A stretch of DNA of 64,000 bases, from the NCBI GenBank assembly GCA_031308135.1, contig JAHLJT010000631.1, forward strand, positions 34,023,522-34,087,521. The letters are read 5' to 3'. The notes beneath the pieces are model-generated. The model saw nothing but the letters and a program-made list of their open reading frames with translations, had not been told where the DNA came from and ran no database searches. How positions within the stretch are numbered: position 1 is the stretch's first letter; every line of letters begins with the position of its first letter. Positions 47,043-59,409 of this stretch are shown here, in pieces. The translations under genes and the position numbers were made by a program. The stretch is from Acheta domesticus (lineage: Eukaryota; Arthropoda; Insecta; Orthoptera; Gryllidae).

Positions 47043-48042
47043 NNNNNNNNNNNNNNNNNNNNNNNNNNNNNNNNNNNNNNNNNNNNNNNNNNNNNNNNNN
47101 NNNNNNNNNNNNNNNNNNNNNNNNNNNNNNNNNNNNNNNNNNNNNNNNNNNNNNNNNNNNNNNNNNNNNNNNNNNNNNNNNNNNNNNNNNNNNNNNNNNN
47201 NNNNNNNNNNNNNNNNNNNNNNNNNNNNNNNNNNNNNNNNNNNNNNNNNNNNNNNNNNNNNNNNNNNNNNNNNNNNNNNNNNNNNNNNNNNNNNNNNNNN
47301 NNNNNNNNNNNNNNNNNNNNNNNNNNNNNNNNNNNNNNNNNNNNNNNNNNNNNNNNNNNNNNNNNNNNNNNNNNNNNNNNNNNNNNNNNNNNNNNNNNNN
47401 NNNNNNNNNNNNNNNNNNNNNNNNNNNNNNNNNNNNNNNNNNNNNNNNNNNNNNNNNNNNNNNNNNNNNNNNNNNNNNNNNNNNNNNNNNNNNNNNNNNN
47501 NNNNNNNNNNNNNNNNNNNNNNNNNNNNNNNNNNNNNNNNNNNNNNNNNNNNNNNNNNNNNNNNNNNNNNNNNNNNNNNNNNNNNNNNNNNNNNNNNNNN
47601 NNNNNNNNNNNNNNNNNNNNNNNNNNNNNNNNNNNNNNNNNNNNNNNNNNNNNNNNNNNNNNNNNNNNNNNNNNNNNNNNNNNNNNNNNNNNNNNNNNNN
47701 NNNNNNNNNNNNNNNNNNNNNNNNNNNNNNNNNNNNNNNNNNNNNNNNNNNNNNNNNNNNNNNNNNNNNNNNNNNNNNNNNNNNNNNNNNNNNNNNNNNN
47801 NNNNNNNNNNNNNNNNNNNNNNNNNNNNNNNNNNNNNNNNNNNNNNNNNNNNNNNNNNNNNNNNNNNNNNNNNNNNNNNNNNNNNNNNNNNNNNNNNNNN
47901 NNNNNNNNNNNNNNNNNNNNNNNNNNNNNNNNNNNNNNNNNNNNNNNNNNNNNNNNNNNNNNNNNNNNNNNNNNNNNNNNNNNNNNNNNNNNNNNNNNNN
48001 NNNNNNNNNNNNNNNNNNNNNNNNNNNNNNNNNNNNNNNNNN
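47043..48042. other. Assembly gap (1000 N)
   Basis: Exactly 1000 unknown bases, a conventional fixed gap size, so the true length is unknown. Open frames across it are meaningless. Confidence 0.99.
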
Positions 48043-49193
48043 TCGATAATAGATCGATTCTGTGTGAGAAAATCTTATTTAAATAAGTCGACATACGGAC
48101 GATCTCTGGTGTTGTCTCATCAAGATCGACGATTCATTGTACGTGAAATTTTAAAAAAAATATGTGTGTGAGTCTATTTCGGCTGCTACAGTACGTCGCA
48201 CCTTGAGGAGGGAAGGTTACCATGGTCGACATGCGCGTAAGACGTTCTGGCTGAGTAAAGCAAATAGAAAGAAACGGTTAAATTTCGCTCTGTTGCATCG
48301 GAATCAAGACCGGGATTTCTGAAAAGGTGTGGTATTCACCGACGAAAATAAATTTAAATCTTTTTGGGTGGCGATGAAAAGCAATGCGTTTGGGCGAAAG
48401 AAGAACGGAGAACTCAATCCGCACAACGTGCTGCCCACCATTAACATGGAGGAGGATCAGTGACGGTGTGGGGCTCCATGAGTGCTTCTGATGTGGGGAA
48501 CTTGCAGATTATCGAAGGGGTTAAGGACCAATTTGTTTATATAAACATTTTGAAAAACTATTTGCAACCAATTGTTGATAAATTGGAACTGGGACGGAAT
48601 TATATTTTCCAGCAAGACAATGACCCCAAACACACGGCTCTAAATTCGAGTCTTTGGCTTCTGTAAATACGCCCATACAATTGCATACGCCACCACAATC
48701 ACTGGATATAAATCCAATTAAAACATTTATGGAGTTATCTTGATAAAAAATTAGAGAAAGAGATTTCACGAGTGTAAGTGAAGTTAAGAAGGTTTTGAAA
48801 GATGAATGGGAGAAAATTTCACTTCCTTTACTGCTAATTTGGTAGAGTCCATGCCTAGAAGACTTAAGGCACTAATTGATGCCAAAGGGAGCCCCACGAA
48901 ATATTAGGGATTCATTTGATCAAGTTATTATTATTTAGAGTAGATATTACAGTAGATATGGGCAGTGTACGAATACTTTTGTCGCGAGGGAAAAGTGCTT
49001 TATTTTTATTTTTGTCTTGTTTTTTAAAGTGAAATATTTTTCGCTCATTTTTGTGTGTGTGTGTGTGTGTGCAATAACAGTGATTTGGGAAGAACATTAA
49101 GTTCCTACAATTTATTTTTCTTGTTTATCGACCTAATTACTGAAGCGTTCTTGAAACACGACTAGGTGTACGAATACTTTTGGCACTCACTGT
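48043..49193 (+). mobile_element. Tc1-like transposon remnant, 5' end lost in the gap
   Basis: The translated order is that of a Tc1 transposase: TVRRTLRREGYHGRHARKTF, NRKKRLNFALLHRNQDRDF, VVFTDENKF, TVWGSMSASDVGNLQIIEG, NYIFQQDNDPKHTA, QSLDINPI and VKKVLKDEWEKI. Stops (for example TGA in place of Trp after DRDF, near 48318) and frameshifts separate the pieces. The first two catalytic Asp residues (FTDE, QQDND) remain, but the expected Glu after NPI is Lys. The right end ACGAATACTTTTGGCACTCA followed by CTGTA at about 49170-49193 fits a Tc1 terminus next to TA; a related word at 48968 is internal. Confidence 0.88.
49052..49071. repeat. (TG)n microsatellite
   Basis: Ten TG units near the right end of the Tc1 remnant. 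Confidence 0.9.
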
Positions 49194-49199
49194 ATATTC

Positions 49200-51320
49200 A
49201 TAACATGAATGAAATCCTCCGCGACAAGCTAAGTGTGCTGCAGTATGGTTATTATATTTCTTCAGTAGTTAATGATTATTTGTATTGGGCTTATATTTTC
49301 AGCAAATGCTCATATTTATTAACATGAAGAGACATTAATCTTTTACATTTACTATACTGCTATTCTCAAGGAATACGCTTTTCATTGGTTTTAAGTTTGC
49401 AATTCGAAATAATTTCCTTTATACTTTCCTATTACAATATTCTCGGTTTCCGCTGTGGAGTATGATCTCGAGGGCACCTTTGCCTATGTAACATTTCTAT
49501 TCGTAAATAACATAGATGTGTGTTCGAAAGTTGGCGTTAAAATCTACCCCAGATTTTACATTAAATTTCATGAAGAACAGCAAATCCAGATTTTTCCCGA
49601 AAAATAATTGTCGTAGAGAAAATGGAGTGGAAATGGTACTTCCAGAGATTCAAATCCCCTGCCACGTCAATGGTGTTGCGTCGTTCATTCGCGTTTTTTT
49701 GGTGAAATTATTGACAAGGAACCTTTAAACAGGTTCAGGGCGAAATCTGGCCTGATTTTTTTATTGAAAGATATTTCATTGTTTATTTGTGCTGCGGAAA
49801 AATAGCTGCCGTGGCACATTGGAAGTTACTTTAAAAAAATATCTTGGCCAGTTTTGGATACGCGGCTTTCGCTAACACCATAGACAACGCTTGCTGCAGC
49901 GACCTGTGTGACTGCGAAGGACTCGCGTAGTTGCTTTCTAGAAACTCTACTTACCGGTTGTATCTGGGAATTCGCAGGGCAGAAAATAGTAGTTAATTTC
50001 TGGGAAAACTGTGTACCGGTATAGTAAATCTGTGGATTTATTTTATTTATTCCGCATCCAGTTACTAGGGATTAATCGCAATTAGTTCGTCAATCGATTG
50101 TTTTATACGTTAATTAAACACAATTAAATCATATTTAGACTGATTAACGTATACCTAAAATAAAATTGACCATTATACTTTCGATCATTTTAATTAAATT
50201 TTAATTTTTTAAATTTCTAATGATGTATTTAGATTTAATTTAAAAATGCTGCGATTCCGGTAATAAATGAGCCTCATCATAAGCACACACTGAGAATACA
50301 ACATGACCTAGCTGACAATACGCGGCGTTTCGACTTTGGCAAGGCCGCTTTGAGCGATCCTGAAGGCGATGATTAGCTTATTGATTGTAATAATTTAAAT
50401 TACCAATCATTCCCTTCCGAGTCCCTAAGAACCGTCTTGTGAAACAAAACAATGGTAGTCACAGGTATTGCTGTTTTCGAGCTAATTTACCAAATAATAC
50501 CAGCACGGGTAATGATCCAAATAACTGTTAAATGGGATGTACTACAAACGCATTCAATTAAAACATCATATTTGCTGTGGCCATGTCAAAAATAATGGAA
50601 GGTTGAGAAACAGTGTTAACTATACTAGCACACCGCGGGCACGCTTTGCAGTCACATCGGGCTTCGGGTTCTCATTGTCGAAGAAGTAGTGACCGGAAGA
50701 ATAGGCGCTGCGCCGAGGGGCATTGCGGGCTTGCCAAGGGCGTGGGCAACGTCATTAGCTTAGTGCAGTGGCGTCAAGGTCTTCTACTGGTGGCTGTGGC
50801 ACGCGTCGTGGTACCTTGGCATGCCACGAGCTTCTCTGCGCAACTAGCGTTGGGAAAAGTAACTAGTATTAGTAACCCCGCCGCTTTACGATAGGGATGG
50901 CGTTGTCTCTGGTGGCGGGGTAATGAACTGCGTGGAGGGGCGATTTCGTCGTGGTAGTCGTGCCACGGACTTCCGCTCGTGGCATCGACCTTGACAACAC
51001 TGCCTTAGTGTTTCCGTGCCCTGAATTGGAACTCATGTCTGTTGGAGCACTTGTTCCCTCGGCGGGACATAAGCAGGGCTGCACAAATCCCGCGAGAACG
51101 ATGATTTGCCTCGTGAAAAGTGCGGAATTTAGGCATTTTGTTTTCAGTAGCTTCCAGTGCGCGACGACAGCTAATTTTTTTCACAGTATATAGATAGGCT
51201 TAATATCTACATCTATTGAAAAAAATGAAACCAAATTTCGATTTGTACCTATTAAAAGGTCGCTTGTAAGTGAGGAAAACATCGCTTGCCACACACGTAT
51301 ACGGTTTATTCAATCAATTA
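49200..51320. other. Mixed flank, no gene recognised
   Basis: AT-rich to about 50600, then a GC-richer segment (50600-51110). Short frames there (50613-50894, 50951-51193) have no domain. No splice-supported exon seen. Confidence 0.4.
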
Positions 51321-51419
51321 AAATGAACTTAAAATTTATTTTTATTATAAATTACGCACGATACACAGCGGGTACCAATGACGCTGGACAAGAACCAAGC
51401 CTTACGGAAAAGTATCTCT

Positions 51420-51626
51420 ACCCCGACCTCCTCCCGCATCAGCCCCTCCCGCCGCCCCGTTTGTGCAATCGTCGCGCCGCTTCCTGTCACCTAGTACCTC
51501 CATTACCTGCCACGCTCGCTTCCCCTCCCCGACCTCTTCTCTACGACAGCTCGCGCGTCCCTACCCCCCCCCCCGAGCAGTGCCTCCTCGCCGCCCCAGT
51601 CTCCCCTCTCCTTCGATCAGAGCCCA
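51420..51626. other. Pyrimidine-rich lead-in to the GC minisatellite
   Basis: CCTCC/CTCCC-rich DNA with a 12-C tract near 51565-51576. Confidence 0.7.
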
Positions 51627-51628
51627 AG

Positions 51629-52070
51629 GCCGCCCCCGCGCCGCCCCCGCGCCGCCCCCGCGCCGCCCCCGCGCCGCCCCCGCGCCGCCCCCGCGCCGCC
51701 CCCCGCGCCTCCCCCGCGCCGCCCCCGCGCCGCCCCCGCGCCTCCCCCGCGCCGCCCCCGCGCCGCCCCCGCGCCGCCCCCGCGCCGCCCCCGCGCCGCC
51801 CCCGCGCCGCCCCCGCGCCGCCCCCGCGCCGCCCCCGCGCCGCCCCCGCGCCGCCCCCGCGCCGCCCCCGCGCCGCCCCCGCGCCGCCCCCGCGCCGCCC
51901 CCGCGCCGCCCCCGCGCCGCCCCCGCGCCGCCCCCGCGCCGCCCCCGCGCCGCCCCCGCGCCGCCCCCGCGCCGCCCCCGCGCCGCCCCCGCGCCGCCCC
52001 CGCGCCGCCCCCGCGCCGCCCCCGCGCCGCCCCCGCGCCGCCCCCGCGCCGCCCCCGCGCCGCCCCCGCG
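51629..52070. repeat. 11-bp GC minisatellite, about 40 units
   Basis: The unit GCCGCCCCCGC is repeated with only a few CTCC variants near the left end. The complementary strand carries regular GGGGG runs, so four-stranded G structures are plausible. The 217-311-codon frames on both strands (PRAAPAPPPR or GGGAGAARGR repeats) are artefacts of a stop-free unit whose length is not a multiple of three. Confidence 0.97.
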
Positions 52071-53080
52071 GGGCGGCCAGCGCTTCCCGGCGCCACTCAG
52101 AGGGCGCGTTGATTGATGGGCGGCCGAGCACCGATCGCTGCGGCCATCTCGTAATTAGTTGTCGTGGAACTAATACATTGAACCACAAGCGGCCTTTGCT
52201 TTCTGGAAAGCTGCTCTGCAGCGCGTCATTAGCCAACTTTGGAGCTGGCGCTCGTTGAACGATCGTGGGCTTCGATTCGATGTTGGGGGACAGCGGTCCT
52301 ACAGGACTATCCTTTTTGTTTTTCGGGATTACTGAATGGATGCAAATATTAGTTGACTATTTTCGTTTGAACGGTTTAAAAGATCAGCCGTCATTATAAA
52401 ACGAGCAGTCGAGGAGTGAGATTTCAATTAGAATAATTATTAAGACAAATAATTAAATACGCCAGTAAAAATGTTGAAAATATCAGAGGGAATTGGCATT
52501 ACTACAACCATCATAGCTCATCGTAACAAATAGTCACTGAATTTTTCCACTTTTTATTCAAGCAAATTCTATTATCAACCTGTGAAAATGGACAAATGTT
52601 GAGAAAGATTTTGTATTGGCGCTTCCATGTGACGTCTGAAGCCCCCGAGAGAGGGACAACACAGCGCCGAGAGTGCCACGCCCGCGGGCGGGCCCTCCCC
52701 TCTCGTTTCCACGCTGCGCACCCAGTGGCTGTGGACATATTCGTCAATAAGGCTCTTCACAACGCTTATGCCCTCATGGGGCGCCTGCCGGGACCAATTC
52801 CACGAACGCCGCCCGTCCATCCAGCCATCGTCTCAACTTCACTCCGTGAGGGCTAGGTGCAATAGTCTGGCATTCATTCATTCGAGCAGCAACAGACAGA
52901 GCAAGCAGGTTGTTATGATTTTTATTTTTATTTTTTCGCTATTGTTTTCGCAGTCTAGGGAAAGTATTGTAATGCTGCGGGGAAAAGGGGAATTTGAGAC
53001 AGAAAAATTATTTCTTCCGGGCCCTAGTAACGAAAAAGTGAATAAATCTTGCTCCTCCGTAGAGTAAATTACCTCCTCTA
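52071..53080. other. GC-richer flank, no gene recognised
   Basis: Includes a GC-rich block at 52620-52860, open on both strands but without a domain or matching splice phases to the receptor exons. Confidence 0.4.
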
Positions 53081-53089
53081 ATACATCGT

Positions 53090-53460
53090 GTAATCAGAAT
53101 CCACATTTTGTGGGTCCGTAGTACTGAAAAATCCACTGGTAGCAAAACGTCTCTGTCCGTCCGTCCGTCCGTCTGTCTGTCTATAAACAACACTAGCGAA
53201 TAACCGTAAGAAGGATTTTCACCAAAATTAATATTCCCCAGTATATCTGGCTAATAGATTCAAGGGGTCATATCGTGGCCCTTTAAATTTATTATCTATG
53301 TTTTAATTTTTGGGGTCGGTACTTTGCATGAAGTTCCTGGGACATTTTCAAAAGAATGTCTCCAAATTTTTTATTAAACTATGTTTCTTGATTGCGTAAA
53401 GGACGCTCTCATTTTCGTTGAAATCCCAGATTTTGGAAAAATTCAACTTTGAACTAACAA
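53090..53460 (-). repeat. Minisatellite-bearing repeat, short-array copy
   Basis: ATTTTGTGGGTCC, then a (GTCC)n/(GTCT)n tract at 53155-53182, then TTTTTGGGGTCGGTACTTTG and GGGACATTTTCAAAA. This is the same order as the 60.3-61.0-kb copy and the inverted 43.1-45.3-kb copy, but with only about seven 4-bp units. Confidence 0.7.
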
Positions 53461-54040
53461 ATATTTACTTTGAAACGTTTTGATAGCTGATTAAGGTATT
53501 CAGAAATTGTTAGGCAATCATGTATGAAATTATTGTTGCTTTTCTGTGTAAAATGCTGCTTATTCTGTAACGTTCAATACATTCATGTTTGCTCCACTTG
53601 TAAAAGTAATGAATGACTATCGATGGTAATGCAGATATTCATGTCTGACGTGTCGTATAAATTGGTTTAATTCAACTTTTCAAGTTATAGCTGAGGTGGT
53701 AGTAATGCAGAAATTGCAATATTACGTAACTATTTTCAATAATGCGAGAAAATGTGATGTTGAAGCACCTCTTGTTATTTTATTGTTTTATTTTCTAGCA
53801 TATGATCCATGACAAGTAAACGTTTCATATTGTGTGCATGTTAATGAAATTTTTGGATGATGCTCTTTAATTTTCGAACTCTTTAACCTTCACTTGATTA
53901 TGACCCTCTTAATCCTTCACTTGATTTTTTTTTTCGATTTTTCTTTCTGATCTCCCGCAATTATTTCGAAGCATTATTGATGGATGGCAATAATAACCCT
54001 TTGGCATTCGCTAACACTACACACAGTGGCTGCCCAAAAT
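53460..54040. other. AT-rich flank, nothing recognised
   Basis: No repeat match or exon seen. Confidence 0.45.
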
Positions 54041-54049
54041 TAAGGAAGG

Positions 54050-54790
54050 AATTGGAAAAAAATAGAAACATATTTTCATGCAATATACATATTTATAATT
54101 GCAGACATCGTAGGAATGTTTTAATCAGGTACTGACAGCATCAACTGCTGTCTTCAAGGAATTCAAATATAATGCGTGTACTTGTACGTGACATAACAAC
54201 ACATTACCAGATGACATTAAAGAATAAAAAAATATATTTTGTATTCCAGAACTCATTCTTTAAAATTATAGACTATTGGAAATAATGTTTATTTTAACAA
54301 CGATATTTCATGCATTATTTTAACATTTGTACTGTATAATTTAATAAAGATTGAAAATACTTGTAACAACTAATGCACTTCAGATTATCGGCCATATGAA
54401 CCTTGTACCGATTGGTTCTTCGTTCAGTTTCTCTTATCCAATGAACAAATGCTGAGACGATCCTTTTTTGCTTCTAGACATAAGGGTAATGTCTCTATAC
54501 GCATGTTTTGTTGAGCTCTCCTTTTGTTAGATGTGATAGGAGTGGAGCCGGGCTTTTGGGTTGCTATTTGGTTAGCAGAATTATAAAATTATTTCTATAG
54601 TTTGTCTATGCAAATAATTTTCCTAAGACTCTGGAGCGAAAGTATCTAATTTTTCAAATATTGGTAACTTTGGTTTGTTGGTACGTATTCATCCTTCAAC
54701 TATTACGAATAGTAATAGGAGGCGGAAGAGATTTTGAAGGTCAAGAAAAATGTGCGCAGATTATAATTCGCCAAACGTACAGATTTTACT
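54050..54790 (+). mobile_element. Second copy of the LINE 3' end
   Basis: Aligns by eye with 36780-37560: ACATATTTTCATGCAATAT, CAGATGACATTAAA, CTTGTAACAA, GAGCAAATGCTGAGA (here ACAAATGCTGAGA), GTTTTGTTGAGC and CAAGAAAAATGTGCGCAGAT appear in the same order. The coding part is heavily broken. Confidence 0.75.
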
Positions 54791-54799
54791 GTTTTTAAC

Positions 54800-56790
54800 A
54801 AAAATAATTCAAATCAAATATCTCGTTTGAGCCAAAAACTCACTTTTGGTGATAGATGCTCTTACACAATGTGGTATTGTGCATACCAGATGGACAAGTT
54901 GTAAAACTTGTAAATTAATAGTTGAAATGCTGGTCATGTGTGTGAATATTTACAAGTACATGATATTTTAAGGCCAATACATACATCTCTTTACAACAAT
55001 TCACTGTCATCTTTTCTCACGAAGGTCGTTGTGAGGTGGAGCAAGGAGACTGCGCGGTTGTAACAAAGAAGTTAAGGAGTGCAAATGCACTGCGTGGCAA
55101 GATAAGCGCGAAATAATGCTTTACTTAACAGTTACTAAATACATTATTTGATATAAATAAGTTACATTGTAGTACACGTTTTGGAGTACAATGAGCTGTG
55201 ATGAGGCAGGATAGAAGACAAGAGCGGCAGGTTCCGCTTCCGGCGACCCCATCACATCGTTTGCTGTGTGTTTATAAGCTCGTAGCTGTACATGATTTTG
55301 ATCTTGTCACGCCGCTTCGCGTCCTGCATTTATATTTCATTATTTATACATTTATTTACATTGTTGTATGTATATTTTATTTACATTTTTTTCAAAGGGA
55401 CATATGTTTCAAACATTACCAGACATTGCGTTTATATACACTAAGTTCTGCATTTGTTATCTTTGCTTTGATACCTCCAACTTCACGCTCACACATGCAT
55501 GCACGTTCAAGACCAAAGCCTTTTTGAAGGTCTTGACACAGTCAAACGTCGCAATGAACAAATAATGGCAGGTGAGCGTTCATTCTTTTAATATTACGAT
55601 TTTATTAAAAAGTAGTGTTTATAATATAAACTCGTTAATAATAGTAAGTGGTATCACATCGAAGGCCCATTATCGTTTGTTGAAAGCAAAATTCACGAAA
55701 TTTTTTAAAGCGAAAAGCTCAAAATTATTTCTAAATGAAAATATTAAGATACCTGACATTTTATGAACTCCTGGATATCACACTGCAATAGACCTTGAGC
55801 ATTTGAGTTGCAGAATAAACACGGAACTCTGCGATGGTCTTAGGTGTGAAGTTGCAATTCTTGATTTAATAGAACTGATGAACTGGCGCTGTGTTCTGAT
55901 TCAGAATGCGTTAGCAAGGAGGATGTGTAACAGTGAGCTAGTTCTTTACTTATTCCACATTTTTCGAGGAAATAGTAAAGCCCAAGAGATTTGGTTGAAA
56001 GCAGGTTGCTTTGTGGTGCTAAACTGCGTCGATGCGCAATGGGTGTTTGCTTTTTGGCTTCCGCCACCGCCGTTCGTCCCATGAGAAAACAAATGAAGCA
56101 CGTATACGACCCAGCTGGCTCTCCTGGCCGCTAGGCATTAGAAGAACTAAAGGAATTAGAACTTCGTAAAAAAACAAACGCACACTTTACTTTATTTCTA
56201 AACATTAAAATCTATCATACGTTTTCCATGCCTACTTCCGTAAATACTAAAGCGTTTTAAGGTACGTCATTGCCCAGGCAAAAGTCACGAAACACGATGA
56301 GGGCATATGAGTAAATAATGTCGCTCAAAACGGAAGTAAGAAATGTAAAGGAATGTCGAATATAGAAACAAATACGAAATCAACTAGAAACTTTGTAGAC
56401 AATGTTGTAGTAAAGGATAAAGACACAGAGGTGAACAATCCGGCAACAGTTGCGTCTCTTCTTTCGGGAATTGTGGTGACCTCACGAAGAATCTAAAGCC
56501 ATAAAAGTCAACATCAAATGTTTCCCAAAAGAGTTTTGGTATGTTGTTTGTTTCTGAAACGTCTTCTAGTGAAATCCTCAAAATAGTCGTCAACTCAGAA
56601 ATATTCGGGTGATTCAGATACATTTCCGGACTCTTTATGAACGACTTGTACACCACCTTTATTCATTCGTAAACACACATTTTCAATGCTTATTTTAACC
56701 CAAAAATATTTCCAGATAATTTCAAAACATCAAACTAAACCTCTATTTAAAAAACGGCAACAAAAAAAATTGGAAGTTTGGGTATTAAGG
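54800..56790. other. AT-rich flank, no gene recognised
   Basis: Several short frames (55198-55527, 55803-56084, 56384-56656) lack domains, splice context or repeat matches. Confidence 0.4.
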
Positions 56791-56822
56791 AGCTCAATAA
56801 AACGTGCGCAGATTATAGCCCG
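56785..56822 (+). mobile_element. Short LINE 3'-end-like fragment
   Basis: GTGCGCAGATTATA matches the LINE 3' regions at 37510 and 54752; too short to be sure. Confidence 0.3.
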
Positions 56823-56832
56823 TGATTATTGC

Positions 56833-56960
56833 CGGTCCCGTGGCGCAGGCGGTTGTGGCAGCTGTCGTCTGCGCCGTGGAGGCTGCAGGTTCGAGTCCTG
56901 CTTAGGCATGGTTGTATTGGTGATTGTCCCTTCGCCCCTCATAATCATAATCATCCTATC
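56833..56960 (+). mobile_element. SINE family B copy
   Basis: A tRNA-like promoter with A box (GTGGCGCAGGCGG, about 56839) and B box (GGTTCGAGTCC, 56888-56898) is followed by GGCATGGTTGTAT, shared with the copy at 59150. Confidence 0.75.
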
Positions 56961-57118
56961 AAATCATTAATCATAATTCGAAGCTTAACAACCTTGTGTT
57001 AGTAAGGGATACAGCTTAAAAAGCTGATCACCATAATTACACACGTTAATCTCTCTCCAGGATAGAATACGACTGGCCCTCGGAAGAGATCATGTAGGGT
57101 GGTCGGTAATGGCCTATA

Positions 57119-57154
57119 CGCAAATAATAATAATAATAGTAATAATAATAATTT
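57119..57154. repeat. (AAT)n microsatellite
   Basis: AAT repeats with two interruptions, following a SINE-like segment. Confidence 0.9.
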
Positions 57155-57360
57155 GTGTAAGAGCTTGTCTAAACTCCCAGGTAATTCAAAAGACTGGGAA
57201 GTGCAAGAAATTGTTTTATTTGGAACAGCCCACATTTTGCGTAAAGTATTGTAGAGGCACTGATAGTCACCGGATCTGCTCCTTAGGTAGCTGGTTGCAA
57301 CCTGGAGTAGATTTTATATTTAGCCTACTCATAAGATCTTTAGTCGTGATGTAATGGAAA

Positions 57361-57391
<31 letters not shown>

Positions 57392-57392
57392 C
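57361..57392. repeat. (AAT)n microsatellite
   Basis: About ten AAT units, tail-like. Confidence 0.9.
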
Positions 57393-57973
57393 TTATAAAC
57401 ATAAATTAAATATCGGTTGTTAAACATAAATCAAATGACACATGTTTGGATATGCAGTGATATTTTGCGTGTTTCACATTTACTATTCTCGCTACAGCTT
57501 GCGCATGTACACACTTGTCTAAATTTGGAAGGGAAATGAGAGCGGAGTCACGGGAAGTTGCTCTCAGGAGCGCGGCGCTTCGCAGGCGGGCAAACAGCTT
57601 GTGCTATTTAACCGCATTTTCGTTACCAAAATCCGGCAATATGAGTCTTTCTGTCGAAAAATCGCAGATCTCTCCCGGAACTGTACAAAACTTTCCCTAT
57701 ATTGCGTTTACGCTACGTTCTGCTATTTTGCGCTCTACTTAAAAGCAGAACATGGGAATGTAAAAACTCAGACGTGCCTAATAAACTAGGTACCTGAGGA
57801 CACGGCTATCTGTGGGGAGTGGGGGCTTGGGGACACCGCTAGCTGGCAAGTGTGGGATTAATAGGTCCCTAAAATGCCAATTATATACGTACATTTTCTT
57901 CCATTTATGGAGTTGGTGAAACAGAATATTTGATTGCCATTCTTGATGGTGGAATAGCAGTTCCTAAATCGCG

Positions 57974-57993
57974 GTCTCTCTCTCTCTCTCTCT
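57974..57993. repeat. (TC)n microsatellite followed by (CG)n
   Basis: Ten TC units, then a short CGCGCGCG run at 58001-58008. Confidence 0.85.
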
Positions 57994-58124
57994 GTCGCTC
58001 GCGCGCGCGGAATCATATTCGTACATTCCGATCGATTTCAAATTGAACCAATATTTACCAACCGTTTGTTAGGCGGTCCGTCGCTCAGCATGTTCGCTTC
58101 CCCTGGCAACGCGGATGGGGCTCG

Positions 58125-58365
58125 GTTGATTGATTGATTGATTGATTGGTTAGTGATTACAGGCGCGTTAAGGATCATTAGTAGTCCCATAAGTGTAGTT
58201 CGTTTTTCTAGGAAAGTGCGGAGATCTTCCTCAGCTGGGACAGTGAGATTCAGCGCCGATCTTCACGTCGGCTAGCGGGGTTTTCTCCAGCCGGGTCTCC
58301 CTCCAGCGGGGCACCGCATCAGCTAGGACAAAGTCTAAGCTCCCGAATGGTCTCCCGCCAAAGAA
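58125..58365 (-). mobile_element. SINE family A, 3' half with (TCAA)n tail
   Basis: Matches the left half of the 27530-27975 copy (GGGGTTTTCTCCAGCCGGG-like block, GCGGGGCACCGC, TCTAAGCTCCCG) and ends in five TTGA units at 58127-58147. It is truncated before the tRNA-like head. Confidence 0.65.
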
Positions 58366-59146
58366 ACTTTAAATATAATTTTCACAAGCTAACATCCTGA
58401 TCACCGAGGTGTTGAACGCACCACATAACACAAAAACTGAGCAATAGGAGAGAATACACGATCACATTACGTTTTGCACAGGCAAACACAGGAATTCAAA
58501 CATTGCATATCAGGACTGTGAAGAACTGTAGCAGACGACCTCCGACTTCGCTGCTGGGATTGGGTTGCCGAGTGCTGCGGTACGCACTGCAGCTAATATA
58601 TCTACCGAAGTCTGTAAAGTGCGAATCAGCATTAAGTTCCCAGAGAACACTGATCTTCAGAAATTAAATTCGGGGCAAGACAGACCAAATTGTAATGAAA
58701 GTGCAACGAAAATAAACCAACTTTACAATTTCAAAATAAAAAAAAATTGCTTTGAAGTCTGAAGAAAGCGGCGCTTCCAACACCACATCCGCAGACTCGA
58801 CACCCCTGACACAGGGCTTACAAACGTTTAGGGATACTGACTGTCGAAATGCGTAGTAGAGTATTTATACTTCGGAAGGAGCGCCCGTCACCTGTTCGAC
58901 AGAGGATGATCGACCTTTGTGCTTACGGATAGAGTTATTGAGGAATAGCGGGAATATTGTCGCAAAGTTTCTCCTCCGTCTGGAATGTCATTAATATTTC
59001 TGAGTGTGTCAACTACTACAGTCCCGTACATGTAGTGCATGTTATTTCCCGGGTTACTTCTCCGCTGCAACGAGAGATGCGGTGACGACCTTCACATCGG
59101 TTTGCGTCAAACGCGGTGCGTCATCAAACGCTTCGAATTAAAATTG

Positions 59147-59375
59147 TATATAGTCCCGCGACTGGGATCGCTAAGAGTGGAGTGCTGTATTGGTCTTGGA
59201 CACAGAGGTCGCGGGTTCGAGTCCCGCCTCGGGCATGGTTGTATGTGTTCGTCCTTTCACCCCCTATCATCACCATATCGTTGCATCCTCATACCATGAC
59301 GTTACATCCAATAGTATATGCTAATGACGTAGTAGTTGATGCGATCTTAAATAAAAAAAAAATAAAAAAACCATC
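59147..59375 (+). mobile_element. SINE family B copy with A-rich tail
   Basis: B box GGTTCGAGTCC (59214-59224), then GGCATGGTTGTAT and a body ending in an A-rich tail at 59350-59372. It is homologous to the 56833 copy. Confidence 0.75.
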
Positions 59376-59409
59376 CAACCAACCAACATCAAACTTGTAT
59401 ATGAATTAG

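Noticed and set aside
46950..48171. Open frames across the N run
   Set aside because: They consist mainly of unknown bases.
51323..52258. Pro/Ala/Arg-rich or Gly/Ala/Arg-rich frames of 159-311 codons
   Set aside because: Products of the 11-bp GC minisatellite; no start context, domain or splice support.
52575..52820. GC-rich block as an upstream receptor exon
   Set aside because: No acceptor/donor pair in phase 1 fits exon 1, and the peptide shows no FN3 or signal-peptide features.
56833..56910. A functional tRNA gene
   Set aside because: Promoter boxes are present but no acceptor-stem pairing or anticodon arm is convincing, and a related copy with the same downstream body exists at 59.15 kb, so it is a SINE.
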